A DNA stretch of 28,347 nt from IMG/VR virus record IMGVR_UViG_3300041407_000052, positions 1 to 28,347 of that record. One strand, given 5' to 3'. The position numbers were made by a program, and so were the translations under genes. Below, in pieces: positions 13,785-20,213 of the stretch (position 1 is its first letter; each line of letters opens with the position of its first letter). Source of the DNA: a virus. The notes below the pieces were generated by a model that saw only the letters and a list, made by a program, of their open reading frames with translations, searched no databases and had not been told where the DNA came from.

Positions 13785-14587
13785 ACATCAGAACAATAAA
13801 TATAGATGGTCAGGTTATTCGGGTAGCAATTCGAGAAGGTTCGTCTGTACCGGTGCTATTCTTTAATGGGATTGGTGCAAGTTTGGAACTAGTACTTCCG
13901 TTCATCGACAGTCTACCACCAGAGTTGTCAGTGATTGCATTTGATGTACCGGGAATTGGTGGGAGTAGTTTACCAACTACAGGTGCGTACACAATGCAGG
14001 GTCTTGCACAGACTGTTAGTAAGATGCTGGACGTACTTCGTGTTCAATATGTGGATGCACTCGGTTTAAGTTGGGGTGGATTCCTTGCTCAGCAATTTGC
14101 ATACTCGTTCCCAACACGCTGTCGTAAGTTGATTCTTGCAGCTACATCACATGGTGTACTCTCTGTTCCACCTAGTTTCAAAGTGCTTGGTTTGATGTCT
14201 AGTCCTAAACGCTACACTGATTTGGAGTTTGCAGCACGCATTACACCAGACATTTATGGTGGTAGCTTCAGACATGACAAACAGTTAGGACTGTCTCACG
14301 CACGTAAGATGATTGCAGATAAGACACCTACATTTGAGCAAGGTTACAAGTATCAAATGGGTGCGTTGTTCGGTTGGAGCAGTTTAACTTGGTTGCATAC
14401 GATTAGACAACCAACATTGGTACTGTGTGGTAATGATGACCCAATCATTCCGCTGGTTAACATGCATGTGTTGTCCAACTTGATTCCTAACAGTGTACAA
14501 CATGTATTTAATGACGGTCATCTGTTTCTACTGACTGACATCGAACGCTGTACACCCATTATCCACTCTTTCTTGGAGTCTGTATGA
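13781..14587 (+). CDS. phaZ: Intracellular poly(3-hydroxyalkanoate) depolymerase (PhaZ-like alpha/beta hydrolase)
   Basis: 268 aa that follow the Pseudomonas intracellular medium-chain PHA depolymerase along their length. Matching blocks are LFFNGIGASLELVLPFI (26-42), VIAFDVPGIGGSS (51-63), GLSWGGFLAQQFAYSFP (95-111), ITPDIYGGSFRHD (154-166), TLVLCGNDDPIIPLVNM (212-228) and NDGHLFLLTDIERCTPII (244-261). The catalytic triad reads Ser97 in the lipase box G-L-S-W-G, Asp220 and His247, at the spacing known for PhaZ (Ser102, Asp221, His248). PhaZ frees hydroxyacid monomers from cytoplasmic PHA granules. The phage copy lacks the C-terminal tail of about 15 residues seen in bacterial PhaZ. ATGA-coupled both sides. 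Another alpha/beta-hydrolase ester substrate is possible but less likely. Confidence 0.85.
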   Translation: MNIRTINIDGQVIRVAIREGSSVPVLFFNGIGASLELVLPFIDSLPPELSVIAFDVPGIGGSSLPTTGAYTMQGLAQTVSKMLDVLRVQYVDALGLSWGGFLAQQFAYSFPTRCRKLILAATSHGVLSVPPSFKVLGLMSSPKRYTDLEFAARITPDIYGGSFRHDKQLGLSHARKMIADKTPTFEQGYKYQMGALFGWSSLTWLHTIRQPTLVLCGNDDPIIPLVNMHVLSNLIPNSVQHVFNDGHLFLLTDIERCTPIIHSFLESV

Positions 14588-14751
14588 ATATCCGTGACCT
14601 GATTGATAATCTTGAAGACATGGTTGTACAATGTGGTGAAAACCAAGTAGTAGAAATCTGGTGTCCAGAAGGTGAAGACTGGTTTCCTATCACTGGGTTT
14701 ACATACGGTGGTGGTGAGAACATTGTTCGTATTTACAATGATGAGGCTTGA
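14584..14751 (+). CDS. Hypothetical 55-aa acidic protein
   Basis: ATGA overlap with phaZ. Acidic, mixed alpha/beta (IRDLIDNLEDMVVQCGENQV, then GFTYGGGENIVRIYNDEA). A similar beta-edge pattern is found in many tiny phage proteins; function unknown. Confidence 0.65.
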   Translation: MNIRDLIDNLEDMVVQCGENQVVEIWCPEGEDWFPITGFTYGGGENIVRIYNDEA

Positions 14752-14754
14752 TGA

Positions 14755-14919
14755 ATGAACAATGTAAGAATGGAAACGATCACTCTTCCCACTTGGTACA
14801 CTCAAGAACAATTGGACCAAGCAGTTGTTAACGCTAAGCTGAAAGCATATGAACTTGGCTACGATTCTGGATTCGAAGAAGGGTATACAGAGGGTAATCA
14901 AAATTGTCAACACCGATAA
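14755..14919 (+). CDS. Hypothetical 54-aa protein
   Basis: Starts three bases after the preceding stop. It has a helical, acidic body (QEQLDQAVVNAKLKAYELGY) and a Gly/Glu-rich end. A competing 26-codon frame starting at 14751 is shorter and less protein-like. Confidence 0.55.
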   Translation: MNNVRMETITLPTWYTQEQLDQAVVNAKLKAYELGYDSGFEEGYTEGNQNCQHR

Positions 14920-15020
14920 TATCAGTCGAAGCGCTAACACTTGCTTTGTCTCATGTGCGTAACTATCAGGACAGAATGTTTCTACAATTCTTGATTGCTG
15001 TTGAAAGGAGAAAACAATAA
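14904..15020 (+). CDS. Possible 38-aa protein with TTG start
   Basis: An open frame from TTG 14904 fills the 100-base gap between its neighbours and ends as TAATG at the next start. It reads MSTPIISVEALTLALSHVRN and then a basic helix (LIAVERRKQ). The site upstream (GAGGG) is weak. Support is the coupled layout only. Confidence 0.4.
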   Translation: MSTPIISVEALTLALSHVRNYQDRMFLQFLIAVERRKQ

Positions 15021-15193
15021 TGGGTGACCGTGAACCATGGGAACACGAACTGACAAGGGTTATTCATATTGCACGACTAGCTGAGTTACCCGAAGTAGTA
15101 TCTGCAATCCAGAATTCAATCTTTCAAATACATCTGTTGAAAGGTAAAGCAAATGACCTTGCTCAAATTAAACAATTGCTGGGGAAGAGATAA
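15020..15193 (+). CDS. Hypothetical 57-aa helical protein
   Basis: A strong AAAGGAG site precedes it. All-helical (WEHELTRVIHIARLAELPEV, then GKANDLAQIKQLLGKR). TAATG coupling both sides. No family. Confidence 0.65.
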   Translation: MGDREPWEHELTRVIHIARLAELPEVVSAIQNSIFQIHLLKGKANDLAQIKQLLGKR

Positions 15194-15345
15194 TGAACAA
15201 ATTATACCAAGTCGTAGGCGAAAGCGATGATGGTTTCTCACTAGATGGTCAGACATTTGATAACTTCACAGATGCTGACATGGAAGCTCATTTGTTGGGT
15301 CTTGAATTCCCAAACAACGAATACTGGGTTGAGAGAATCAAATGA
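15193..15345 (+). CDS. Hypothetical 50-aa protein
   Basis: TAATG-coupled before and ATGA after. Acidic, with YQVVGESDDGFSLDGQTF followed by a helix (DADMEAHLLGLEF). Unknown. Confidence 0.6.
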   Translation: MNKLYQVVGESDDGFSLDGQTFDNFTDADMEAHLLGLEFPNNEYWVERIK

Positions 15346-15590
15346 GCGACAAACAATGTCCTTGCTGTCGTCGTAAACATGTAGGTCCAATCAAGACATG
15401 GAGACGCAACACACAGTACATAGACGATGTTCTAAACTGTATGACAACTTGCGTGCACTGCATTGCAGAAGACGATATCAACTACGCATATCAGTGGGCA
15501 GAATATTACAACGGGACCGGTGCTGGTGGTTACTCACACTACACCGACTTCCTCATCAACAGACGTTGGCCTTGGAGAGAATTACGATGA
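15342..15590 (+). CDS. 82-aa Cys-rich, HNH-fold-like protein
   Basis: Begins with a CPCC knuckle (KQCPCCRRKHVG) and has a second pair (CMTTCVHCIAED); the end is Tyr- and Trp-rich (YYNGTGAGGYSHYTDFLINR). Two CxxC pairs suggest a bound zinc. It could be a minimal zinc ribbon or an eroded HNH protein. ATGA-coupled both sides. Confidence 0.6.
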   Translation: MSDKQCPCCRRKHVGPIKTWRRNTQYIDDVLNCMTTCVHCIAEDDINYAYQWAEYYNGTGAGGYSHYTDFLINRRWPWRELR

Positions 15591-15751
15591 CAATCGATGA
15601 GTTGAAAGAACAAGCCCGCCTACTCAGACAAATTGTAGTCGTGACGGTTAACAACTATGCTCACACTCGCTTCACCATCGAAAGTCGTGAAGCTTATCTG
15701 AATGCAAGTTGGAAGCTGATCAAGGCATGGGAAAGGAAGAATGGATTATGA
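15587..15751 (+). CDS. Hypothetical 54-aa helical protein
   Basis: The ATG at 15587 gives ATGA overlap; a longer frame upstream overlaps its neighbour fully and is rejected. Two basic helices (IDELKEQARLLRQIVVVTVN, then REAYLNASWKLIKAWERKNG). Unknown. Confidence 0.65.
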   Translation: MTIDELKEQARLLRQIVVVTVNNYAHTRFTIESREAYLNASWKLIKAWERKNGL

Positions 15752-16008
15752 CATGGATTGCTGTTGAAGACAGACTACCACCGATAGACAGTTGGGCGTT
15801 AGTTGTTCAAGATTACAACGTCGGAGATTGGTTTGACCGTCAACGTCGTCCACTAAGGCAAGTCTTTGCAGCAAAGTTGACTGGTATTGATGAACTAGGT
15901 TGGTCAGAATGGGCAAAGACTGGAAACAGATATGATGCATTGTATTTGGTAACCCACTGGCAACCATATCCAACAGTAGAGCAACCAGAGGAGAACAATG
16001 ATGAGTGA
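15748..16008 (+). CDS. DUF551 family protein
   Basis: 86 aa matching the DUF551 outline: WIAVEDRLPPIDSWALVVQD at the start, a middle Trp (GWSEWAK) and VTHWQPYP near the end. The family is common in phages and prophages and has no established function. The start at 15748 (ATGA overlap) leaves the DUF551 N-terminus intact. Confidence 0.85.
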   Translation: MTWIAVEDRLPPIDSWALVVQDYNVGDWFDRQRRPLRQVFAAKLTGIDELGWSEWAKTGNRYDALYLVTHWQPYPTVEQPEENNDE

Positions 16009-16093
16009 ACCATGTGATTGTGACTGGTGTGGTAAATGTCGCGACCAACAAAGTAGACAGCGTGAGCTAGAAGAAAGGAGTGATTACGAATGA
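16001..16093 (+). CDS. 30-aa Cys-rich microprotein
   Basis: GAGGAG lies before the ATG at 16001 and the stop overlaps the next start (ATGA). The N-terminus packs four Cys in a zinc-knuckle-like row (EPCDCDWCGKC), followed by a charged helix (RQRELEERSDYE). Confidence 0.55.
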   Translation: MSEPCDCDWCGKCRDQQSRQRELEERSDYE

Positions 16094-16293
16094 ACATTGA
16101 TCTAGGTTGGTTGGGTAAGGTTGTAATGTGTCAATGGGAAGAGGAAGAACACTTCGTTCCTAATGGTGAGGGTTTCATCATTGTCTCTGACGGATATACA
16201 GACTCAGGTATTCGCGTACATGGTGTACTAGATAATCGACCACATATAACTTACCCTTATTGCTGGCAGAATGCCATTTTGATTAAACTGTAA
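16090..16293 (+). CDS. Hypothetical 67-aa protein
   Basis: ATGA-coupled. It has a small beta-barrel-like pattern (WLGKVVMCQWEEEEHFVPN, GEGFIIVSDGY) that recalls SH3-like folds but matches no family I can name. A 24-base gap follows. Confidence 0.65.
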   Translation: MNIDLGWLGKVVMCQWEEEEHFVPNGEGFIIVSDGYTDSGIRVHGVLDNRPHITYPYCWQNAILIKL

Positions 16294-16317
16294 ATTAGAT
16301 ACAATTAGGAGGTGGTA

Positions 16318-16806
16318 ATGCAATGGCATGACCCAAGGTATTGGTATTTCATTACCGAGAAAGATATGGGTGAAACAATGACTCTACATCCTCGTCAACC
16401 TTGGGGAATGTCAGACGATGAACCGAAAACTAAAAGAATATGCGTAGCACCAACAGCTGCACATTGCATGTCAGCAATTGACGTAGGTTCCGATTGTAGG
16501 TCAGGTGAAACAGGTAAGGTGTATGTCTATCGCACACGTAGACAAGTAAAGGCACGTGTTCCATATAGTGTATATGACTCACATATCACAAAAGAACATT
16601 GGTTGATGTCAAGTACTCGCTTTACATTGGTTGATGTTCTTGAACTAAAAACAAATTTGACATGGGCAAGATTTAAATGGGATGAAGATGCACAACGTAG
16701 AGATTTAAAAGCAATCAAGGCATGGTGTACACGTAGGCGACCACAATTAGCGGTTAAAGAACATGCTAATCAACTATGGAAAGCAGATAAAAGGAAAGCA
16801 GCATGA
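16318..16806 (+). CDS. Phage protein of unknown function, 162 aa
   Basis: The best ribosome-binding site of the late operon (AGGAGGT) sets the start at 16318. The core (TKRICVAPTAAHCMSA, then KVYVYRTRRQVKARVP) resembles a widespread phage family with a 'RVCFAPT ... C..AI ... YVY' outline and no known role. The C-terminal third is basic (LKAIKAWCTRRRPQLA), possibly nucleic-acid-binding. Confidence 0.7.
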   Translation: MQWHDPRYWYFITEKDMGETMTLHPRQPWGMSDDEPKTKRICVAPTAAHCMSAIDVGSDCRSGETGKVYVYRTRRQVKARVPYSVYDSHITKEHWLMSSTRFTLVDVLELKTNLTWARFKWDEDAQRRDLKAIKAWCTRRRPQLAVKEHANQLWKADKRKAA

Positions 16807-17036
16807 TGAATAAATATACGATCAAATACACATATGATAACTATGTGGAAAGTTGTGAATGCTGTTCATACAGTGAACAAGAGCTAACTGTATATGATAA
16901 GGAAGGTAATGTACTGATCGACGGGATCAACGCTGGTATGTGGCCAGAGAATGAAAGTGAACTACGTGTATACATTGATGAAACGTATCCTGAGTATAAT
17001 GACTTTGTAGTTCATGATGACACACGGTGGTTTTGA
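16803..17036 (+). CDS. Hypothetical 77-aa acidic protein
   Basis: ATGA overlap with the previous gene. It contains CECCSYSEQELTVYDKEGNV and an acidic C-terminus (DETYPEYNDFVVHDDTRW). Beta-rich; no family recognised. Confidence 0.65.
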   Translation: MMNKYTIKYTYDNYVESCECCSYSEQELTVYDKEGNVLIDGINAGMWPENESELRVYIDETYPEYNDFVVHDDTRWF

Positions 17037-17239
17037 TGACTGATGTACAACGATTTGCACAATCATCATACAGCAATGAACTGTATCCAGCATCAGGCAG
17101 TGACGCACATTACATGTTCTACAAAGATCATACTGTCATTGTCAGCCTGTTACGTGAGCAACTAGCTTGGATGGAAAGACAGTTGACGTTAAGTAACACA
17201 CTTCTCACACAAGCATTGACAACCAATCAGCCTCGCTAA
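17036..17239 (+). CDS. Hypothetical 67-aa protein, last gene of the operon
   Basis: TGATG coupling sets the start at 17036. The C-terminal half is one long amphipathic helix (VIVSLLREQLAWMERQLTLS), coiled-coil-like. Its stop codon lies in the loop of the terminator. Confidence 0.65.
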   Translation: MTDVQRFAQSSYSNELYPASGSDAHYMFYKDHTVIVSLLREQLAWMERQLTLSNTLLTQALTTNQPR

Positions 17240-17255
17240 CGCGGGGTTTTCTTTT
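17231..17255 (+). terminator. Rho-independent terminator of the rightward operon
   Basis: Stem CCTCGC/GCGGGG (17231-17246) with a TAAC loop that holds the last gene's stop codon, followed by TTTTCTTTT. There is no T-tract on the minus strand, so it should not stop leftward transcripts. Confidence 0.85.
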
Positions 17256-17454
17256 ACCCTGAATTTCATTTTCCCCTATTTTGACTTCCCTGATTTACAC
17301 TTTTCCCTGTAAATCCAGTTCCTGAAATCCCGTCTTGTTAGTTATTCAACTGTCGGTAAATCCCTATTCGTTTAACGGAAGTAGCTCTAATGGGTTTAAC
17401 GCCCCGGACTTCAGGCAGCTACCGCCCGTCGGTATAATTCTAAAATCCCTAGAG
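17256..17454. other. Gene-free segment: GGA-rich on minus strand, then a branched fold
   Basis: No gene seen. On the minus strand 17256-17334 has six GGA triplets, one (GGGAAAAG) in the loop of an 8-bp stem (GATTTACA/TGTAAATC, 17292-17315). Further right, GTAGCT (17381-17386) can pair with AGCTAC (17417-17422) around a small GGG/CCC hairpin, suggesting a branched RNA fold. Confidence 0.45.
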
Positions 17455-17471
17455 TTGGCATAAACCTTGCT
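17455..17471 (+). promoter_or_regulatory. Candidate sigma54 (RpoN) promoter
   Basis: TTGGCATAAACCTTGCT has the -24 GG and -12 GC elements exactly ten bases apart and matches most of the TTGGCACG-N4-TTGCW consensus. It would read rightward into the hairpin array. Only about seven positions are strongly fixed, so chance is a real possibility. Confidence 0.35.
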
Positions 17472-17479
17472 AAGTGATT

Positions 17480-18237
17480 CGGTTGATCACCATATGTGAA
17501 TGATTATCATTCAATGTCATTTAACATAATACCTATTACACGCACAGCTGCATCCCCTCCCTTGGTATGCACCGGGAAGGTATTGTCTATCGATGGGTTG
17601 GGTATGAGTGGTTGTCTCTATCTGGCTGCATTGCACAGCCTTACCACAATGTTTCACTATACGCCCATGTGGGCAGAATGTACACCTTTTATTCATTTAT
17701 TTGTGCAGAATGCACGTATTGTTGAATGATAATGATTATTATTTACCTTGATAAATCAAGGGTATTTTATACTCTATCCCATATAATGGGATGATAGTGA
17801 GTGTGGGATGCTTAGATCATTGTCCCAATGTTCAGCATACCCAAGAATAGTAATATTCAGTGAATAGTCAATATTATGTCGTTATTACGACATGTACTGT
17901 CAATGTTATGGCTTGTAAGCCATGATCTATAAGGCTTTGAGAGAAGCGGTATATGATGTGCTATGCACATGGTAGGGGTGCTGCACTGCTATGCAGTGAG
18001 TGGTACTGTAGGAGGTTACAGAGGGTATACTACCGTATACTAAGGAAGAGAACAGGGGTTACTACCCTGTTTCTATATCTGATATGTACGCCTGTTATGT
18101 ATACATAACAATAGGTAATTCTATAACGTTATACGTTATAATAGTATTCTTTAATACATACTCTTTGTTCTTGTGGGGTTTATCCCCACTCTTTCCTGTC
18201 TCTCTAATACCTATTCACCCGTTACTACGGGTGGACA
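17480..18237 (-). ncRNA. Tandem hairpin array, possible large structured non-coding RNA
   Basis: About 20 short inverted repeats follow one another with little spacer. Examples: 17497-17513, 17624-17640, 17663-17674, 17703-17715, 17746-17761, 17772-17801, 17805-17842, 17851-17876, 17876-17893, 17908-17923, 17956-17970, 17984-17998, 18006-18021, 18025-18040, 18051-18071, 18093-18110, 18123-18139, 18173-18189 and 18216-18233. Most stems are 5-8 bp and perfect, with 3-6-base loops. Stem sequences differ, so these are not copies of one repeat. A strong minus-strand promoter at 18244-18273 would place hairpin 18216-18233 at the 5' end of a leftward RNA. There is no terminator on the minus strand, so the 3' end is unknown. 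A replication or packaging site is the main alternative. Confidence 0.55.
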
Positions 18238-18243
18238 TAGGGC

Positions 18244-18273
18244 ATTATAATAAGAAAATGCTGTTTATGTCAA
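18244..18273 (-). promoter_or_regulatory. Strong sigma70-type promoter reading into the hairpin array
   Basis: On the minus strand: perfect -35 TTGACA (18268-18273), 18-bp spacer, perfect -10 TATAAT (18244-18249). No gene lies downstream, only the hairpin array. Confidence 0.7.
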
Positions 18274-18310
18274 TACAGTATGGTTAAAGTACGTTTAAAT
18301 AGGTTGATTC

Positions 18311-18375
18311 TGCTAACAATCTGTGATAATCGGGTACATCATGCTAACAACTGATGATAATGAGAATAATTATTG
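18311..18375. repeat. Short direct repeat and Fur-box-like sequence
   Basis: TGCTAACAA.CTG.TGATAAT occurs twice, about 32 bases apart (near 18311 and 18342). The second copy runs into GATAATGAGAATAATTATTG (18356-18375), which closely resembles a Fur box. No gene is present. Confidence 0.4.
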
Positions 18376-18385
18376 CTTGCATGAG

Positions 18386-18404
18386 AAAGCCCCTTTCGGG
18401 GCTT
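18386..18404 (-). terminator. Bidirectional-type terminator of the leftmost minus-strand gene
   Basis: AAGCCCC/GGGGCTT stem with TTTC loop. On the minus strand it is followed by a modest T-run (TTTCTC). It lies directly beyond the parS site at 18406 and ends the 18423-18632 unit. Confidence 0.75.
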
Positions 18405-18405
18405 G

Positions 18406-18421
18406 TGTTTCACGTGGAACA
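18406..18421. promoter_or_regulatory. parS: parS-like ParB-binding site 1
   Basis: TGTTTCACGTGGAACA is the bacterial chromosomal parS sequence with one asymmetric base (palindrome form TGTTTCACGTGAAACA). ParB loads here as a CTP-dependent clamp and spreads. It lies between a stop codon (18423) and a terminator. Confidence 0.85.
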
Positions 18422-18422
18422 A

Positions 18423-18632
18423 TTAGAAAGGGTTTCCCCACTCTGCAATAACATCAGCATTGGCACGTTCGAAGCATTCAGGCGTGAAACCTTTACCACC
18501 CAACTGCTTAGCCCAATAGTCAAGGCGTTTGCTACGGAATGCAGCCACTTTCATTCCTGTACTAATCGAACCATAGCCTTTCGGTGGATTGCTTTGACTT
18601 GCACAGTGTGACATCAGATTGGAAGATTTCAT
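18423..18632 (-). CDS. Hypothetical 69-aa protein
   Basis: AGGAG precedes the ATG. Sequence: Ser/Gly-rich start (SHCASQSNPPKGYGSISTG) then a basic segment (AAFRSKRLDYWAKQLGGKG). It has its own promoter at 18673-18701. No family recognised. Confidence 0.7.
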   Translation of the reverse strand: MKSSNLMSHCASQSNPPKGYGSISTGMKVAAFRSKRLDYWAKQLGGKGFTPECFERANADVIAEWGNPF

Positions 18633-18672
18633 TTAGAGAACTCCTGTTGTGGTACTTTGGTTTAGATAAGTC

Positions 18673-18701
18673 ATTGTAAGCACTTATCCAACAAGGTGCA
18701 A
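18673..18701 (-). promoter_or_regulatory. Early-type promoter with operator-like inverted repeat
   Basis: -35 TTGCAC (18696-18701), 17-bp spacer, -10 TACAAT (18673-18678), with an A-rich stretch upstream as in the sister promoters. The -10 sits between the arms of an 8-bp inverted repeat (GATAAGT/ACTTATC, about 18665-18689), a typical repressor-operator layout. Confidence 0.65.
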
Positions 18702-18705
18702 TCTT

Positions 18706-18954
18706 TTATTCACTAATTATCTCGGTTGTTTGAATGGTTACAGCCTTGAATGTAACACCTTGAGCCAATTGACCATCAAAACCTATACAACGACTAGTCG
18801 CCTTTAACGCAGCCATTTTTGCATCTTCAAGGTTGTCAAACTTCATTGCATTGTTAATCGATCCCATACATGCGGTTCCCCACTCCTTATCCCATGCATA
18901 AAGGTAGTCAGAATTGGATTTACCGTAGAAGCGTTTGACTACAAAAGTGTTCAT
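18706..18954 (-). CDS. Hypothetical 82-aa protein
   Basis: ATGA overlap with the gene upstream of it. Reads FVVKRFYGKSNSDYLYAWDK and has a helix MKFDNLEDAKMAALKATSRC; similar 'F-x-x-x-x-x-A-x-x-A' helices occur in other proteins of this region. Function unknown. Confidence 0.7.
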   Translation of the reverse strand: MNTFVVKRFYGKSNSDYLYAWDKEWGTACMGSINNAMKFDNLEDAKMAALKATSRCIGFDGQLAQGVTFKAVTIQTTEIISE

Positions 18955-19085
18955 GCTTTCACCTTGTTAGGAATGAGTTTAGTTCCGCAATGCCCACACC
19001 ATGCAAAGCCTTCTGCTACGATTGGTCTGTGCTTGCTTAGCTTACCGTGCAAAGCACCACACTTAGAGCATGGTTTGTATTTCAT
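18951..19085 (-). CDS. 44-aa zinc-ribbon microprotein
   Basis: Two CxxC pairs (Cys6, Cys9 in YKPCSKCGALHG; Cys30, Cys33 in WCGHCGTKLIP) form a complete zinc ribbon. Coupled to both neighbours (ATGA to 18954; two bases after the upstream gene's stop at 19088). Such microproteins in phage early regions often bind host proteins or nucleic acid. Confidence 0.7.
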   Translation of the reverse strand: MKYKPCSKCGALHGKLSKHRPIVAEGFAWCGHCGTKLIPNKVKA

Positions 19086-19087
19086 GA

Positions 19088-19633
19088 TTAAACCCCAGCT
19101 TTGTTGTAAGTGGTCCAAGCTTCTACAAACTCGGGTGATTTAACAAGATCATCCATTAGTGAGTTGATATTGTCTTGATTGACTAGGATCATGTCAACAC
19201 ACCGTTGGGCGGTTGCTTCTGGTGTACCAGTTGCCAACATTTGCTGTTTAACGAATGCTTTAGCAATGTTTAAAGCATTCTGAAATGCATCAGCACGCGC
19301 TTGGAACTTCGCGTTGCTTGCTGCTTCACGGTCTGCATTGCGTTGGTTGGATTCAACCTGAGCCACTTGTTTAGCTTCGAACTGTTCCGAAGTCAGGCGA
19401 TTGAATGTGATTTCGACCTTACCCGAAGTTGCAAGATGTTTTTCAACCCGGACAACACCTGTTGCATCACAGATGTAAAACAAGGTGTAAGAGTTGCGGT
19501 ATACAGCACCACCAGTGACGAATGTATTTTCTTCTTGACATTGTGCCAGAAGAAACTTTGCCTGCGCTTCGGATTTGAAAAAGCCATTGTTAGACTTGAC
19601 AAGCGAAGCGAAAGAAACGGCAATGTTCGACAT
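19088..19633 (-). CDS. Hypothetical 181-aa protein, coiled-coil-rich
   Basis: The largest gene of the minus-strand region. The N-terminal part is globular (VSFASLVKSNNGFFKSEAQA, then VYRNSYTLFYICDATGVVRV); from about residue 80 comes an Ala/Gln/Glu-rich helix (SEQFEAKQVAQVESNQRNAD) likely to coil. TGGAGATT precedes the ATG. First gene behind the promoter at 19682-19709. No family recognised. Confidence 0.75.
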   Translation of the reverse strand: MSNIAVSFASLVKSNNGFFKSEAQAKFLLAQCQEENTFVTGGAVYRNSYTLFYICDATGVVRVEKHLATSGKVEITFNRLTSEQFEAKQVAQVESNQRNADREAASNAKFQARADAFQNALNIAKAFVKQQMLATGTPEATAQRCVDMILVNQDNINSLMDDLVKSPEFVEAWTTYNKAGV

Positions 19634-19653
19634 GGTGAATCTCCAGAAACTTA

Positions 19654-19669
19654 GGAGGCTTTTGCCTCC
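19654..19669 (-). promoter_or_regulatory. 5' leader hairpin of the 19633 unit
   Basis: GGAGGC/GCCTCC stem with four-base loop between promoter and Shine-Dalgarno. Several early units have a leader hairpin at this position with different but complementary stems. Confidence 0.6.
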
Positions 19670-19681
19670 CTTCTGTTAATC

Positions 19682-19709
19682 ATTTTACAGCTTTTAGAGA
19701 AGGGTGCAA
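19682..19709 (-). promoter_or_regulatory. Early promoter of the 19633-18706 unit
   Basis: -35 TTGCAC (19704-19709), 16-bp spacer with the shared CCTTCTCTAAAA block, -10 TAAAAT (19682-19687). AAAATAA lies upstream of the -35. Confidence 0.8.
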
Positions 19710-19711
19710 CA

Positions 19712-19905
19712 ATTATTTTCAATGCTCTATAAGCTCATATAACGCGTTTTGAGCAACGATAATTTGAGGCTTGATGTTGCTATGTCTTTGGGTTTAAAAC
19801 GTCGTACCAATATGTATGCCAACATTGGAAGACAGTGTGGGAAAATTACGTGCCAATGTTAAATAGCAGGCTCCTCTGGTGATTGCCTCTGACCCTCACC
19901 AGTAA
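19712..19905 (-). ncRNA. Non-coding cassette 1 (homologue of cassette 2)
   Basis: About 190 bases without a convincing gene, between a weak promoter (19910-19939) and the next promoter. It starts with hairpin CTGGTGA/TCACCAG (19876-19902), has a long stem AACATTGG/CCAATGTT, and shares with cassette 2 the blocks TTGGTACGACGTTTTAA (around 19794-19810) and CTCAAAACGC (19744-19753). Confidence 0.4.
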
Positions 19906-19909
19906 CTGT

Positions 19910-19939
19910 ATTGTACAACAATTTTTAGAACCATGTCTA
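19910..19939 (-). promoter_or_regulatory. Weak early-type promoter of non-coding cassette 1
   Basis: -35 TAGACA (19934-19939), 18-bp spacer, -10 TACAAT (19910-19915). The AAAATAA upstream block and TTCTAAAA in the spacer match the early promoter family. Confidence 0.5.
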
Positions 19940-19960
19940 TAATTATTTTAGGCAAAGAAA

Positions 19961-19983
19961 AACCCCGACAAAGCGGGGTTATA
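19961..19983 (-). terminator. Terminator after the 20203-19997 gene
   Basis: AACCCCG/CGGGGTT stem on the minus strand followed by TTTTTCTTT. The loop context CGACAAAG recurs in the terminators at 22260 and 26955. Confidence 0.85.
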
Positions 19984-19996
19984 TGTTCAAACGGGT

Positions 19997-20203
19997 TTAT
20001 CCACCATATTTCTGGTTAAGTAGCTCACCGATATGCAATCGATATTCATCGGGCATTGATTCATAGTCTTGAATGGTGAAACGTGAAGACATGGCAAGCG
20101 CAAGACATTCGGCTTTCTCTGCTCGCTCTTCCATCTTCTTAAGTGCTGCCTTCAACTGGTTAACATAAACCCGTGTTAGTTGGACATTGCTAAGCGCTTT
20201 CAT
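19997..20203 (-). CDS. Hypothetical 68-aa helical protein
   Basis: AAAGGAC precedes the ATG at 20203. A longer frame would start at a TTG inside the parS site (20230) and is not preferred. Contains a basic coiled-coil-like helix (VNQLKAALKKMEERAEKAEC) and a second helix ending ELLNQKYGG. Unknown. Confidence 0.75.
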   Translation of the reverse strand: MKALSNVQLTRVYVNQLKAALKKMEERAEKAECLALAMSSRFTIQDYESMPDEYRLHIGELLNQKYGG

Positions 20204-20213
20204 GTTAGTCCTT

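Noticed and set aside
17496-17729. Plus-strand open frame of 77 codons in the gene-free region
   Set aside because: It starts at a GTG inside a hairpin, has no ribosome-binding site, and is explained by the hairpin array; its composition is not like neighbouring proteins.
18084-18287. Plus-strand open frame of 67 codons
   Set aside because: It runs through perfect palindromes and the minus-strand promoter and has no Shine-Dalgarno sequence.
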